Shown here piece after piece: positions 1-12,299 of a stretch of DNA of 64,000 nucleotides. Each line of letters opens with the position of its first letter. The stretch's first letter is position 1. The notes beneath the pieces are model-generated. The model was not told where the DNA came from. It saw nothing but the letters and a program-made list of their open reading frames with translations, and ran no database searches. Source of the stretch: Euptelea pleiosperma (taxonomy: Eukaryota; Streptophyta; Magnoliopsida; Ranunculales; Eupteleaceae); assembly GCA_035048495.1 (NCBI GenBank), contig CM068552.1:22632154-22696153 (forward strand), written 5' to 3'. The translations under genes and the position numbers were made by a program.

Positions 1-1645
1 CGGGGTCCACTAACTAGTCGGACAGCGGGTCGATGATGATGGGCCCGGCTATTGGCCCACATGGATTGATGATGTCCATCGTCTCACAAGATGATGTGAC
101 AGACAGTCTAATGGCGATCGGATGGATGATGACTTGATTGGGACCCAGATTGGTAGATCGACGGATCTAGAGAGATCCAACGGTCCAATGGAAGATCCAA
201 TGGTCAGAAAGCTAAGGGATTTGAGATAGAGCCGATGGGCAGGAGTTCTGGGGTTAGGTCAGTAGATTCGAGGACTGGGAGATGAAGAGAGAGAGAGAGA
301 ATAAGGAGAGATGAGAGAGAAAGTATCAGAAAATTGAGATAAAAGTATTGGCAGAGGGTCTGGAACCCTGGTCTTCACTGTGACCATCCTCACGCTTCTC
401 CAGTAGAGTAGACTATCATTCCTTGCTGATTCATGTGGCTTTAAACGCTTTGGTCCATCTTTTGGTCATTGGCTCTCCTACTCTCTTCGTTCTTTGGGCC
501 GACTTTTTGGTCCTCTTATTCAGCCCATATTTGGCCCATATCTTCTAGTCATAGCATGTGGGCTCTTTAAGCTTTGATAATGGGTTTTCCTGATCGATGT
601 GGGCTCGCAAGTCTCGAGAATTGTCCCATCGGGGTTTCCTGCGACAGAAGAAGCGCGTAATGAGACTCTATCAGAATGACTTCATGTCTAGACTTCCGAA
701 AATGTGTTTAATGCATGCAAATATACTATTTCGTCCAGAAAAGTGTGTTCTACGCAACAAAAGAGACTCTTACGTAGAAAAGTAGATAAATAGAATATTT
801 TAACGTAGGAGAATGCAATAACGCTAAAAGGATAATTGCTTAAAATAAGCACTTTTGAGCGAATATCATGTACTAATACATATGTCCACTTTCCAAATAA
901 CTCTACTGAGTTACTATTTTTTAATTTAATATTTAAGCAGCCTTATAATATTGAATAGGGTAAATGACCCGGTCTCGATCGTCATTGATTAGATAGAGTA
1001 AGGTTGCAACGAAACTCTAGCTCAATCAAGACTAATCTTGACTCAAGCAGAAAAACAAAATTTAAATAGAATATTTTAATATTGAGAGTATTTTTAGAAA
1101 GAAATCTTTCAATAAACAAAACTACTTCCTAAATAAGATCGAAGAGGAACGAAGCTTCGATGTTGTTGAAGCGCAAAGTCAAGTAGCTATTCGAAGTCTT
1201 TAGAGTCGAAGATGGCAAGCCACTAAATATGATCTCCAACAAAAATGCAGCTAGAAGAATTATCGAACGAGGCAAAGAGAACACAAACAAATTTCTATTA
1301 AAGACGAAGAACTCAAGAGTAAACTAAGTTAATTGGTGAGTATGAAAGGTAGGAGTATTTATAGTAGAATGAGAGGGGAAGGGAGGCGGACATGATTCGA
1401 GGAAACCTGAGTCCGGTCGACCAATTCATTTGACCGATTGACCCCTCTGCTGAAAGCATGTATTTAAGATTTTGACAGCGAGGGTTTCTCATAATAGGCT
1501 TGGGGGCTTCGAATATGTCCAAGTGAGACTTTGACAGTTTTCATAAGTCCATGAACTCAAGATCCCGTTGCGCATCAGGGATCGCCTCATATCCTTTTCC
1601 AAAATCATTGAGTCCCATTTTCCAGGTCCTTGACAATCATCATAT
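1..1645. other. Unassigned flank with possible LTR remnant
   Basis: No protein-coding gene is recognisable here. A GA microsatellite lies at about 286-300. On the minus strand a TATAAATA box (1356-1363) is followed by a long leader-like sequence towards lower coordinates, as in the R/U5 part of a plant LTR. No termini or target duplication were found, so an LTR remnant is only an inference. Confidence 0.3.
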
Positions 1646-1654
1646 TAAAGATTA

Positions 1655-2476
1655 GAGAATTTTTGACATACCCCCCATGTTATCTTTAAAATTTGACATA
1701 CCCCCCCCCCCCCCCCACAATTTGAAAAAGCTGACATACCCCCTATGACTCGGTCCACTGTCATTTGACCAGTGTTGACCCGAGTTGACTACCAAATTTT
1801 GTATTAAAGGACGAAAGTGCCCTTGTCTTCAACTTTTGAACAAGGGTTTGGGTTTAGGCCAAAAACCCAAACCCCAAATTAAACGTGAAAAGAGGAGATT
1901 AAAAATGAAAATTAAAACCCATGTTAGTAACCTTGAGAAATTTTTTTTGACTTTTTGATGAATTAAGCAAATATTGAGAAGAAAAAACCTCCAAAAAATA
2001 GATAAAACTCACGGAGGCATATTTTACAATTGAAAAAACCTATCTTTCCAAAATCCACATCTCAAAAGTTTAAAAATTGCTTTGTCTTGTTTTTTATTTA
2101 TACTAATGAAAATTTAAAAAAAATTTATGCTGTTTTTTTTTTTTTTTTTAAAGCTTGGGTTTTAAATTATTGCCGAAGTGGTGGTTGGTTGGCCATGAGA
2201 CTCCAGTTGGTCGGTCGCCGGTGATGGTTGGCCAACCCATTGAAATCTCTTGGCCGGCCGTCTACCACTACCGTTTGATTTGGGGTTTGGGTTTTTGCCC
2301 AAACCCTTGTTCCAAGGTTGAAGACAATGTCATTTTTGCCATTTAATAAGAAAATTAGTAGTCAACTCAGGTCAACACTGGTCAATTGATAGTGAACCGA
2401 GTCATAGGGGGGTATGTCAGCTTTTTCAAATTGTGGGGAGACGGGGGGGGGGGGGGGGGGTATGTCAAAAATTCCC
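1655..2476. mobile_element. Non-autonomous Mutator-like (MULE) element, copy A
   Basis: An 822-bp inverted-repeat element. Its ends read GAGAATTTTTGACATACCCC on the left and, reverse-complemented, GGGAATTTTTGACATACCCC on the right. It is flanked by a perfect 9-bp direct repeat TAAAGATTA (1646-1654 and 2477-2485), the target-duplication length typical of Mutator elements. The terminal arms run about 200 bp and hold three spaced GACATACCCCC motifs. A C tract on the left and G tract on the right have expanded to 16 or more bases. No transposase is encoded. A sister copy lies at 58545-59390. Confidence 0.9.
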
Positions 2477-2485
2477 TAAAGATTA

Positions 2486-3956
2486 CATAAATACACAAGG
2501 TTGTTCTAGAATCGACAACACAATGAATATATTTATCAAAGTGCAATGACAAAGTAAACTTTATGTCTCTTTTTGTTGATAAGTGATGCACTATAACATT
2601 TTCAGTTCCAAATTCCCAGAAGCAGAAGCATCAAATTATCTTTAATGTACCCACAAATATACTGATCCTGTCTCCACAAACTTGTACGCATAAAATATTA
2701 GATTGTTATTCACAAACAAAAAAATCTTAAAACACCAGCTATAGTAGAAAATATGTTGTCCCATAAGAAGGTATCCATACAATTCAATAATCCCAACAAA
2801 ATACTGTTACATCTCTTTTAAATCGAGATATCAAACCGATGATTTTCGCCGATTTCTTAACAACTCTTGTTGCTCATTTTACTTTTATCTCATACTTGTA
2901 ACAAGAATATTGGTAACAAAAGATATACCAATATTTTCAGGGTTTAATGCATTTTACTTGACAATTAGAGAAGTTAATTGCAATTCCAAACTAATAAGAG
3001 AACTTGAATAAATACGAAAATAAAAAATAAATTCTTTAAAAGTGTGATATAGCTCAAGCTCCACATTGAATTCTGAAATAAGAACTGTAGGTTGCATGCA
3101 CGATGATATAATCTTATACATGGATATAATTCATACAACAAAATGTTTGTCAATTTTGTCGTGTTCAAGCTATATCACAAAGACTATATCAAATTTTGAA
3201 ATCTTGTGATATAACATCATGTTTCACATGCAAATTTTTTGAAGATCATTTCCATAGAAGATCTCATGCTAATTTGTAGACATTTCCATTGTAGTCGTGA
3301 CTTACATTGAAGTCTAAATATTTTCACTAATCACATTATCTATAGCTACAAATATATTGTCCAACAATAATGTATCCATACTTCCAATAATCCCAACATA
3401 TTTCTTCAAGCCTAAGTAAAAATCCCATGAATAAACTGGTTATATGAATGGGAAGTCAAAAGCTCTACAATTTATGTAACATTGTCTGCAACATCAATAT
3501 TGTTGATTCAAAACCCATAGAATTAACAAGTGCAAATTCAACAAAAAGACCTAGTGGATCCATATCAATATCACTCAGGTCCATCTAGTGATATTGTAGA
3601 AGAAAGTCAATAAACTAGAACGGAAGAAATAACAGGCTGATAAACCAAACAAAGAAACAACAAGTCGCCAAGTATAAGACCACTAATCTCTTTGACCCAT
3701 ACTTATATATAAACACAAACCCAAAAATCGCTTTCATGCAAAAGCAAATTTCTTCTTCCACTTGCTTTCTTCGCTTTCAAGCTTATCCTTTGAGTAGAAA
3801 AAATAATAGAAACTATGAGTGTAGCCCATCCAAAATAATGTGATTTGCATGATGGTCAAGGAAATCTAATTGGTGCAATTTTTACAGGAGCTAAAGACCC
3901 ATGATGATGGGTAGTATTTGTTTATACTCATTGGTTTGTACTATGTTTCTATATGT
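2486..3956. other. AT-rich intergenic DNA, no gene seen
   Basis: No coding or RNA feature is visible. Two diverged copies of a short sequence (around 2750-2805 and 3350-3405, both with TATCCATAC and AATCCCAACA about 15 bp apart) lie roughly 600 bp apart and suggest an old local duplication. Confidence 0.5.
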
Positions 3957-3966
3957 GAAATCTAGC

Positions 3967-4195
3967 ATGCTTACCCTTTTGCACGTGTGTGAATCTAGCA
4001 TTGGCCGGTTTCCTCCTTTGATCGGCATGCTAGTGATAGAAATACCCTTCACCATAGACAGGATGCATTCCCAGCAGATTTTAGCCACTGCTGGTGTGTG
4101 TAAACCATGCTTACCCTTTTGTGTGTCTGTGAATAGCATTGGCCAGTTTCCTCCTTTGACCTGTATGCCAAGGAGTAGAAATACCCCTCATCGGC
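3967..4195. repeat. Tandem duplication, period about 141 bp
   Basis: Two diverged direct copies start with CATGCTTACCCTTTTG at 3967 and 4108. Both continue with GCATTGGCC, GTTTCCTCCTTTGA and AGAAATACCC. The apparent open frames over this stretch are by-products of the repeat and are not called as genes. Confidence 0.75.
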
Positions 4196-4199
4196 CAGA

Positions 4200-5200
4200 G
4201 CTTGGATGTGGCGGTGATAGAGGAAATAGAGGTGAAACAAGATCTTGGAGGTATGATTAGCTGGTGGAGAGAGAGAAAGATGAGTGAGAGCCTACTCGAG
4301 ACAGAGATGATGATCGTAGAATGATGGTCGTTGGAGACGGTGATCTTTGAGCTCGTCGAAGGGAGAGGAAGCAATGAGGATGGGAGCAAGAAGGACCCTC
4401 TCACGTTCTTCATTTTTTGATAAAAAAAAAACCCAAATAGAGAAGAAAAAAACGTAAAATGTGTCGTACAAGAGAGATTACGAGGGAGGACAAAAAGAGT
4501 AAAAAAGTGAGAACCGTTTCAATGGTGAAAGGCTTATCGCAAAAGCGTGGAAGAATTTTTTTTAAGAAACACCCTCCGAGATGTTTCTCAAAAAAGTCTT
4601 TCTAGCTTATTTTTAAACGCCATAAGCCAAAATACTTTTGCAAACCAAACATGGCCTTATGCTAAAGAAGCGCTCCCCAGATCCAAAAACTGGATAAACA
4701 CTTTCCAAAAAGCGTTCCCAAACACTACCTAAGTTAACCCTAGGTTGTATAGTTACTAAAAAGTTTTTCGAAAGAAAAAAAAAATCGGTTGCTACAAACA
4801 TGGGTTTACACTGCAGTTCACACTAGTTAGGGTTTTAGAGACAATTTGAGTTATGACATAGCCACATGGATAGTGTCCTTGTCTCATGATTGCTTATATA
4901 CTGCCATGTATAGTACTTTTCCCTGGAAAATTGTAGCAATTGAATTTTGTAAGATTTAAATAACAAATAAAATTTACAAAGCCTTTTTATTAAATTTCTG
5001 CAGTATTAAATGAAGTGAAAGAAACTTGCTACCATAATGAAAAAGCCCTTGTCGACTCCATTGGAGTTTATTTTTTACTCACAACGCTTAATTTCAAGTG
5101 GCTTTGAATATGACACATAATCCCAACAACTATATTTATAATTTTTGAAATTAAATTTTTTTTGGGGCTCATAGTTGTCAAAGGTACATGTTGGATGCAG
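4200..5200. other. Intergenic, no gene seen
   Basis: AT-rich sequence with scattered A and T runs. No coding, RNA or mobile feature could be supported. Confidence 0.5.
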
Positions 5201-5203
5201 AGC

Positions 5204-5265
5204 TGCCTTGAAGTGAAGCACTATAAAGCAAAAATGCCTTGAAGTGAAGCACTATGAAGCAAAAA
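5204..5265. repeat. 31-bp perfect-period tandem duplication
   Basis: The unit TGCCTTGAAGTGAAGCACTA followed by a further 11 bases occurs twice head to tail (5204-5234, 5235-5265) with one visible difference (TAAAGC versus TGAAGC). Confidence 0.9.
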
Positions 5266-5554
5266 TGAGCTCCACTCTTGTGTGCTTTGGAAAACAAGTG
5301 TCATATATTATGTGCATATGGTACATGACACCATATGTGCAAATTAGATGGAACCAACCATACACATCACTGTCCATAGAAAAGGAAAAAAAAGACTAGT
5401 GACTTCACAAAAAAAGAAAAAAAGAGAAAAAAATTTAATATCACTGCTTGGACAAATTTTGTTGCAGTTCATTCCCGGATTTTGTTCAAGGGGGGCAAAA
5501 CCGCAAAAGAAGAAAAATTTAGGGGGGGAACCCAAAGGAAAATGGAGTTTAGGA

Positions 5555-5715
5555 AGTTGGTCCACCCCTGGATGGACCTACACACCAAAATTCTACCTAA
5601 TATGTGATCTCTAGCCATTCGACCCGAGTATCTAAATAATTACTTGAACCTAGTTCACCATTCGGGCTAATTTTTGGTGTCCAGGTTCACCAAGGGGTGG
5701 GCAGATCATTCACGG
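5555..5715. repeat. Degenerate foldback element, GTGGACCTACA family
   Basis: The left arm carries GGATGGACCTACACACCAAA and the right arm TTTTTGGTGTCCAGGTTCACC, its inverted counterpart, with the CTCTAGCCATT core of the family between them. It is an outlying copy of the repeat abundant at 41.8-57.3 kb. The sequence just left (about 5470-5530, GTTCAAGGGGGGCAAAA) resembles part of the hAT MITE at 52772. Confidence 0.6.
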
Positions 5716-5861
5716 CTCGGTTTGTGCGGAAAGAGTGGCATGTGGCACATTCAAGCGTTTGGTAATGCAGCAACGAAAGCAAAATTGTTGCAATATTTTT
5801 CTTGTCACAGCTTATATAAGTAAAAAGAAAAGAAAAAGAAAAAAAATACACTTTTTTTTTT

Positions 5862-6032
5862 GTAACACCCCGTTGATAAATCTTTTTATATATGTGAAAT
5901 TCCCCTGATTTTCAAAATTGCTATGCCGTTTCTGACTCGGTCAACGACGGACAAAAAAGTCAAGGGGTATAACCAAAATAAAAAAAGAAACTTCAGGGGA
6001 GTTTACTAATACAGAAGATTTATTAGGGGTGT
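5862..6032. mobile_element. Short inverted-repeat element (MITE-like)
   Basis: The left arm GTAACACCCCGTTGATAAAT is matched in inverse by the right arm (reverse complement TTACACCCCTAATAAATC). A further paired block, TCCCCTGATTTTC and TCCCCTGAAGTTTC, follows. It sits directly upstream of the promoter-like sequence at 6060. No target duplication was identified. Confidence 0.55.
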
Positions 6033-6059
6033 AAATGTATTTTACAAAAGAACACGTCA

Positions 6060-6408
6060 CGACCCCACCCTTTCGCTTTCCCATTTCCCATGTCGTCATA
6101 TTGGCGTAAAAATGACTCGACTCATCCCGATAAAACGTGGCCACGATCCGTCTTTCTCACCGTATTTACTCTTCTCACGTTCGCACACTTTTTCTCTCGC
6201 TTTCATTTTCCCAAAGCAACACCACCCACGCAACCTTCGCGAACAAAAGAGGAGCACAGATGCTCCTCTCCGGCCCATAACTCTCCACCTCGATCTGACC
6301 GCTAAAACGTGCAATCTCATCCTACGAACCCTAACCGTTTTCCTCTCCCTCCCCCGTCTCTCCCTCGAATCCATCAATCTTCGACGCACATTTCTGATGA
6401 ATCTTCAG
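6060..6408 (+). promoter_or_regulatory. Putative promoter and first 5' UTR exon
   Basis: The composition changes abruptly to C/T-rich leader-like sequence, including AACCCTAACC and CTCTCCCTCCCCC runs typical of plant 5' UTRs. It ends at CTTCAG followed by GTATGC, a good plant splice donor (GT at 6409). A TAGGGTTTCGAC intron-start motif follows. No coding sequence in the region looks conserved. The nearest plus-strand gene with a splice acceptor before its ATG is the DUF1644 gene at 25843, so I infer this is its first non-coding exon. A lost or separate gene is the alternative. Confidence 0.45.
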
Positions 6409-7449
6409 GTATGCTCCGATTTCTCATCTAGGGTTTCGACTTTTAACAACATTTCATGTGCGCACGTTTAAATCCCACTCTTTCTTTGTGATGATTTTTG
6501 TTTATTGAGTTTGATTTGTGTCGATTCTGTGAAGTTCGGATCTTATGAAGTTTTTGGAATTTTTTAATCCTGAATCTGGCCATCTGGCCATGTGCTACCG
6601 TGGAATCTAATGGATTTCTGTTATTAATCTATTCCCTCCAACTGTCTATCTGCGTGTTTCTTTCGTCATGCACGTTGTTTGGATCTTTCTTAGGTATTTC
6701 GTTTTGGGTGTGTGTTAGAAAATTGGGAACTTTTGTTCGTGGAAAAAGCTAGAGGAGATTTATTTGGGTCCCTGTAACTAATTTGTATTGGATCTGGAGT
6801 TGCTCGAGCGGGAGATAGGTGAGGTTTTCAGGTCGACTAATTAGGTTTAATTACAGAGGACTTACAACTTTGCTTTCGTTTGAACATTGAATTATTTTTT
6901 TTTTCTTTGTTATGAAAATGGCTGCTGTTATGATCTCTACTGTGTTATTCCGATGGTATTAGATATTGTAATCGTATTGTGTATTGATTTTCAACACCAT
7001 GGATTTTCCCAATCTGTTTGCACTTCAACAATTAAACATGATGTTCTCAACTACCTACGGAGAAGTTTATCCCTCAAATTGATATCTTCTTCTAAGATCT
7101 CGTCAGTCAATTTCTTTGCAATGCTCCAATAACTATAAGATTAACCCTATTGTAGAGAAGAACATCTCTAACTTGTCAGTATACTTATTTTTTCTGAATG
7201 GATGCTAGGATTTGCACTTACTTCAAGAATAGGCTTTCATCGAAAACAAAGTGAATCGGGAATTTTTTTATTAGATAGCTCAAAATTCAAGAAATTTAAG
7301 CGTCTTTTTAGGATATGGGCATACGAATTTTTATTACAAGTTTGCTAGTTGACAACTTGCTTTAAGTTGCTTCTTCTTATTAGTTCGAATTTAATGCTGT
7401 AGTCTCACCCTTGGCTTGATGTCAATGGCACTTCCCGCATAGCCTAAAC

Positions 7450-7812
7450 CAAGGTTTAAAGGAGGCTGTTTTAACGGTTAAACGGACTGGGGGCGTTACC
7501 GTTAAAACGGATTGAAACGGCCAGGGGCAAAAATGGATTTTTTTTTGGAAAAAACGGAATTTAACGGAAAAAAACGAAAAAATGGCGCTGAAATTCAAAT
7601 TTTTAAATTTGAAAAAAAACTGAATTTAACGGAATTAATGGCCGTTTTTTTTCACAAAATTTTTCAGAATCAAATGGCTGTTTAGATGATTTTAACAGCC
7701 ATTAAAACAAAAAAACGGCCGTTTTATTGAAAAACGATAAAACGTGTTTAAACCGTTTTAACGGAAATGGGCTTGGGGCGTTTCCGTTTAAATGGCCGTT
7801 TTTAAAACCATG
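7450..7812. mobile_element. hAT-type MITE, AACGG family, copy 1
   Basis: A 363-bp element with termini CAAGGTTTAAA and, reverse-complemented, CATGGTTTTAAAA. It is flanked by a perfect 8-bp direct repeat GCCTAAAC (7442-7449, 7813-7820), the hAT hallmark. The interior is full of AACGG/CCGTT motifs on both strands, as expected of sub-terminal transposase-binding repeats. It has no coding capacity. A second copy is at 55679-56050. Confidence 0.9.
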
Positions 7813-8916
7813 GCCTAAACTACTAACTTAAGCCTTATGGTTATTATCGGCAAATTATCCATTTAAAATATCTTGTAAGTTCATCCAATTTGTGCAGGGT
7901 TTTGTTGATTGCGGCCCACAGCTCCTTATATGGCCTAAGCTGTGGTTTTTTTTTTTGTTCTATTATAAGAAGTTTTTCACATAACTTCATTGATCAAGAA
8001 AGAGTAGATCAAGTTCCTTGTACACAATAACTAAGCTAAAGGATTTCTCTAGTACATACCGATGGGGCTTTGGGACCTTGTCTTAAAATTTTTTAAACTA
8101 ATTTTCATTGGAAACGAAGATAGGCTCTATGATGCTACTCAAGACTTTAATGAAGAATCGAATTGGATGACAAAGGATTAGTAGATACAATTATCTTGAT
8201 ACTTTTTCTGTTCACTGCTCATGGATTTTATACTGTTTCCTCCATGCTGTCAATGCAATTTGTCTTTAAATAATATCTAAAGTAATCAAGGCCTTCCGAA
8301 CAAGGTTTAAAATGTCGGTATCGTAGTGCTTATCTGTAAGCTAACAAAACAATTTATGGCATAAGCTGGAAATTTTTTCGATATGCTTTGGTACATTAAC
8401 TGTGTTTGTTGCCTAGATAACCTAAAAATATGATGTTCAAGCAATTATACCACCCCTACCACTGCATCCGAATGTACTGAACAAAAAGGACATTTTTATT
8501 TGCTGGTATGCATCGATATGCTAAGATACATTACCCTGTCAAAGGGCTAAACTGGTGGGTTCAAACGGTAAAATGAAGCTGTAAGACTTGAAGCTAAGGC
8601 TAACAAAGTACCAACCTTAAACCTTAATAAAATCTGGTTACCGATTAAAGGAGAAAATTGCACGCCAAACATTTTTTTATTGATTGGTACTGAAGGAAAA
8701 CTTTATTGAGAGGAAAAAAGTTACTAAAGGAGGAAAGAGGAGAGGAAAAAATTACAAAATGAGGAAAGAGGATATCTCATAGGACCAAGATGTTCAAGTT
8801 TGAGGTCAAATCCCCAAATACATTAATGATAGGAGATGATATCCATGAGCTTTCTTTTTCATGCTTGCTCAGCTACACTTAAAGCATTGTGCTTCACAAA
8901 ATAATGAACTTGGAAA

Positions 8917-9331
8917 CCTAGTCACAAAAATCTCCGATTTTTTGAATTCACTAATCAGTCGCCGATTAATCGGCAAAATTAGCAAAATCTCCGATTAATA
9001 AAAAAAACTCACCGATTAATCAACGATTTTGCCGAATTTTGCCGATTAATCGACTGAGACCCATTATTTTACCCTTATGATTTCGATTTTTCCTATTTTG
9101 AAATTATGAAGGATATATCATGCTTATGAGTTATGAGTTAATGACTTATTATTATGGAATTATAGATGTGCTTTTCACCATATAAATGTGTTTTTGTTAA
9201 AAATAACATTTATAACTTGAAAAATGCCATGATATTTTTTTTTATTTTTGCCGATTTCTATCGATTTTTACCGAATTTTCCCGACTTGACCCCTTGTCGA
9301 TTTATTGCCGAATCCTGACTTTGTGACTGTG
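8917..9331. mobile_element. hAT-type MITE, CCGATTAATCGG family
   Basis: A 415-bp element whose ends, CCTAGTCACAAAAATC and (reverse-complemented) CACAGTCACAAAGTC, form an imperfect terminal inverted repeat. It is flanked by the perfect 8-bp direct repeat CTTGGAAA (8909-8916, 9332-9339). The interior repeats GCCGATT and the palindrome CCGATTAATCGG. It is non-autonomous. Confidence 0.85.
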
Positions 9332-10409
9332 CTTGGAAATGGTACAAAAATTATACTCCCACCATGATTTTTTTGTTCTTCATTGTTCTTTTATTCCAAT
9401 GCCTGTGTCATTCACAACTTTTCTTATTAGATCTTTATGTGTCACAAAGTGGGCGGTATTATTTTTTGGGATTTTCCTTCATAATTTCTTATTCTATTAG
9501 TTGCTCCTCCAAGTTTTGTTTTAAACCTAGGTTTGCTCTTGGTTAAGCCCTACCTTATGGTTGGCACTTATTTGGTCTCTGTTATATAGATTTATTTACT
9601 GTTTAACAAATAATTAGCATATTGGTCTGGTTTAAGTAACATTTATGGTAGTGTCTAATGGATATGCCTCGTTTCTAATCTGAATTCTGAAAATAACTTG
9701 TTCACCAACTTAAATTGTAATTTTATGATTAAGGTTTGACCCTGCAGCTCTGTGTATTTTAAATGTGGTGATGCAGACAGATTTATGCTAATTAGTCTAT
9801 GTAATGGAATATCTAAACTGGCTTTAGAATTGAAGAATGCATTTAGTGGTAACGAATGAGCCCAGCAATGATTACCGAGCCCACACCCAACTAGACAAGC
9901 TAGGTTATTAACTGCAAGCTGCAAAGTGTTGGTGGATCAAAGTGAAACATTGAACTAGGAAACTATAATGTGCATATTTCTATTTAATCATGATGCTTTT
10001 CATAGTTGTGGGAATAAAAGGCCCAGTACATGGGCATATGTATAATGCTGCCTAGAATTCTGGTCGACGATTTAACTTCTAGGCCTTTTAACTGTTTTGA
10101 CCTATTTAGTTACAGTTAAAGGATAATTGTCATCATTGATGTTTTAAGTTGCAATCTGGCTTCTGTTTCAGATCTTCGTGCAGTTGTATGTGTACACATA
10201 CACACGTGCATAGTTTAAAATCTCAGTCTCGAGGTACTTCTCAGTTAGTTTAAAAACCGAAACATTCTTGACTGAGACAGAATGAGGCAAACCAATAGAA
10301 TGACGAGACAAATACCCAATGTTTATTTCTAGTCACCTGAGATTGATATGACTTTCCGAAACAAGATGAAACTTTGAACCATGCACATATATTATTGTAT
10401 ATTTGTGCC

Positions 10410-10413
<4 letters not shown>

Positions 10414-10451
<38 letters not shown>
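10414..10451. repeat. (AC)n microsatellite
   Basis: About 19 uninterrupted AC units. The Cys-Val repeats in minus-strand frames across this tract are artefacts. Confidence 0.97.
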
Positions 10452-10453
<2 letters not shown>

Positions 10454-11020
10454 CATAATCTCCTCAATTGAGTGAGGTAGTACTCCAGTGTTAGCAGTGA
10501 TACGATGACCACTGTCGAAGAAAAAGTTGGAGAGCCAACCAAATGGGTGAGGCAGCTGGCATCTCCAGTTCCCCTCAAAACCAAAGGGATAAACAGGATA
10601 AACAAGTTGCCCAATTTCCCTGCCACATGGCAAGATGTGGTTGGGCTGTCCAACTTCTTTTAAACAGGATACCTCTCAAGTATCCACATGTTTGAGACCA
10701 AAACATGGTCAAAATGGTATGACTGAGGAGGTTATTTCCCATATGCATGTCATATGCATCCTAAATTGGGGACTACATGTCCAAGAATTCTCCTCAATTT
10801 TCTTTGGGTGTGAGTTTAACATCAATTGAATGCACAAAAATTATACATAATTGAAGTGCCCCGTCTCCAATACATGCTGTGGTTCACAAGGCTGACTTCC
10901 TCAAACTTAGTTCATAGTATCACATGCTTGTAGTCATATATAACATGCGTCAATATTATGCTTTTCTTAATGTGTTTTAGTGAAGGGACACCATATATTG
11001 TGTTGAATACGATGATTTTG

Positions 11021-11174
11021 AAGGTGTCATCTAGCTAAGTTGGTAAAGTTTTTGAGTGTTGATACCATAGACCGGGTTCAAAACCCGCCTTCACCTTTGA
11101 GTTATTGATCTTATTAAAACACAGGCTTACCTGGTGGCAACACCAAACACTTTTAGCCCACCAAAAAAAACATT
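11021..11174 (+). mobile_element. tRNA-derived SINE
   Basis: An internal polymerase III promoter is visible: A box TAGCTAAGTTGG (11032-11043) and B box GGTTCAAAACC, about 45 bp apart. The 3' end is an A run (CCACCAAAAAAAA). A perfect 10-bp direct repeat GATGATTTTG flanks it (11011-11020 and 11175-11184), so both insertion boundaries are defined. Confidence 0.88.
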
Positions 11175-11322
11175 GATGATTTTGGATTTCAATTATTTTT
11201 GGCATGCACATATTCTTTTATATTCTCAGTTCTCACACATTTGACAGTTTGAGTTTGTATCACTTGTATATTGTTTTACATCGTTGGACTGAAATTTCTT
11301 TTGCCATTGTCTAACCTAACAG

Positions 11323-11376
11323 ATTGTTTAGGAAACAGATCTGGGATTTCTTAGAAGACAGTTTCTTTGCTTTCAG
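11323..11376 (+). other. Candidate 54-bp non-coding exon
   Basis: The segment lies between a pyrimidine-rich acceptor (TTTCTTTTGCCATTGTCTAA then CCTAACAG) and a strong donor, TTTCAG followed by GTAAGTGG. It has no ATG. I infer an internal 5' UTR exon of the DUF1644 gene downstream. RNA evidence is not available here. Confidence 0.35.
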
Positions 11377-11756
11377 GTAAGTGGTGTTTGTATATCATGT
11401 CATGCATGTGGAGGAAATACGCTATTCTTTTGTACATTTTATTATTTTGAAAACCATATCATGAGCTTCATAAGCTATTTAAATGCATTTTATAATAGAT
11501 GCTGATTCTCTCCCTGCATGGTATCTGAGGTAGGCTGGTAGCTTGAAAATAACAGCTCAAACTTATTTTCTTTTGACAAATGATTAAAGATGTAGCCAAA
11601 CATTCAGTACTTAATGTTATTGCTATTATGTTCAAGATGATGGAAGACTAAATACCTTGATGTCCCACTCTGAAGGTGGGGTTAAGTTGCATGTAGTTGG
11701 TTTTATTTATTTTATGTTTAACTCCTTATTGAAAGTTGGTTCATCATCCTTATCAT

Positions 11757-12290
11757 TATCATCAACATTAACAGTGCCGTAGCCCAACTATTTGGGGTCG
11801 ACAACATGAATTGCATTTCACCATTCCATTTTATCTAGAGTTATATCTTGTACTTCATATCTTGGCCTTTTAGAGTCGTCGACATGCACAAAAGTTCTCA
11901 TTCTCATTGGTGCTGTCATTTTGTGTTAATTGCTATATTGTTTGGATCAGTAGAGACATCGCCAGGGTATGTCATGGGCGCAACATTTAAAAAGATGATG
12001 TGTCTAACACGGTAACTCATCCATTTTGAATTGTTCGGGTAACATAGATTCATTGTACTTGGCCAAACCATTTTAGTTAACTATCCTTTTCTTTTTATGT
12101 CCCATTAAGGCTATTCCTAGATTCCCTCAAAAGTGCTTATTTTTTATGTTGTCCATGGTCTTTTCAATCCTTTGTCCCAACATTTTCATCTTCGCCACAC
12201 ATTTAACGGACAAGTTGTTTTTTGACTGCCTGGTCCATAAAGCACAACCAATGTTATTGTTGCCTTGTAATATTTCTCCTTTGGTTTGAT
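11757..12290 (-). mobile_element. RTE-type LINE 3' fragment
   Basis: Read on the minus strand it ends with CCCCAAATAGTTGGGCTACG followed by a degenerate TGATGA-type tail, the typical 3' end of plant RTE LINEs. Upstream, a frame keeps the RT C-terminal block (LYGPGSQKTT, matching the family's LYG-x-ECW-x-IKK region). It is 5'-truncated and broken by stops. Confidence 0.65.
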
Positions 12291-12299
12291 CGGCATATG

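Noticed and set aside
1687..1717. C tract as a G-quadruplex or telomere-like signal
   Set aside because: It is a homopolymer expansion inside the Mutator-like terminal repeat, and the sister copy has a much shorter tract at the same place.
10250..10653. Minus-strand frames with a Cys-Val repeat
   Set aside because: Translation of the (AC)n microsatellite.
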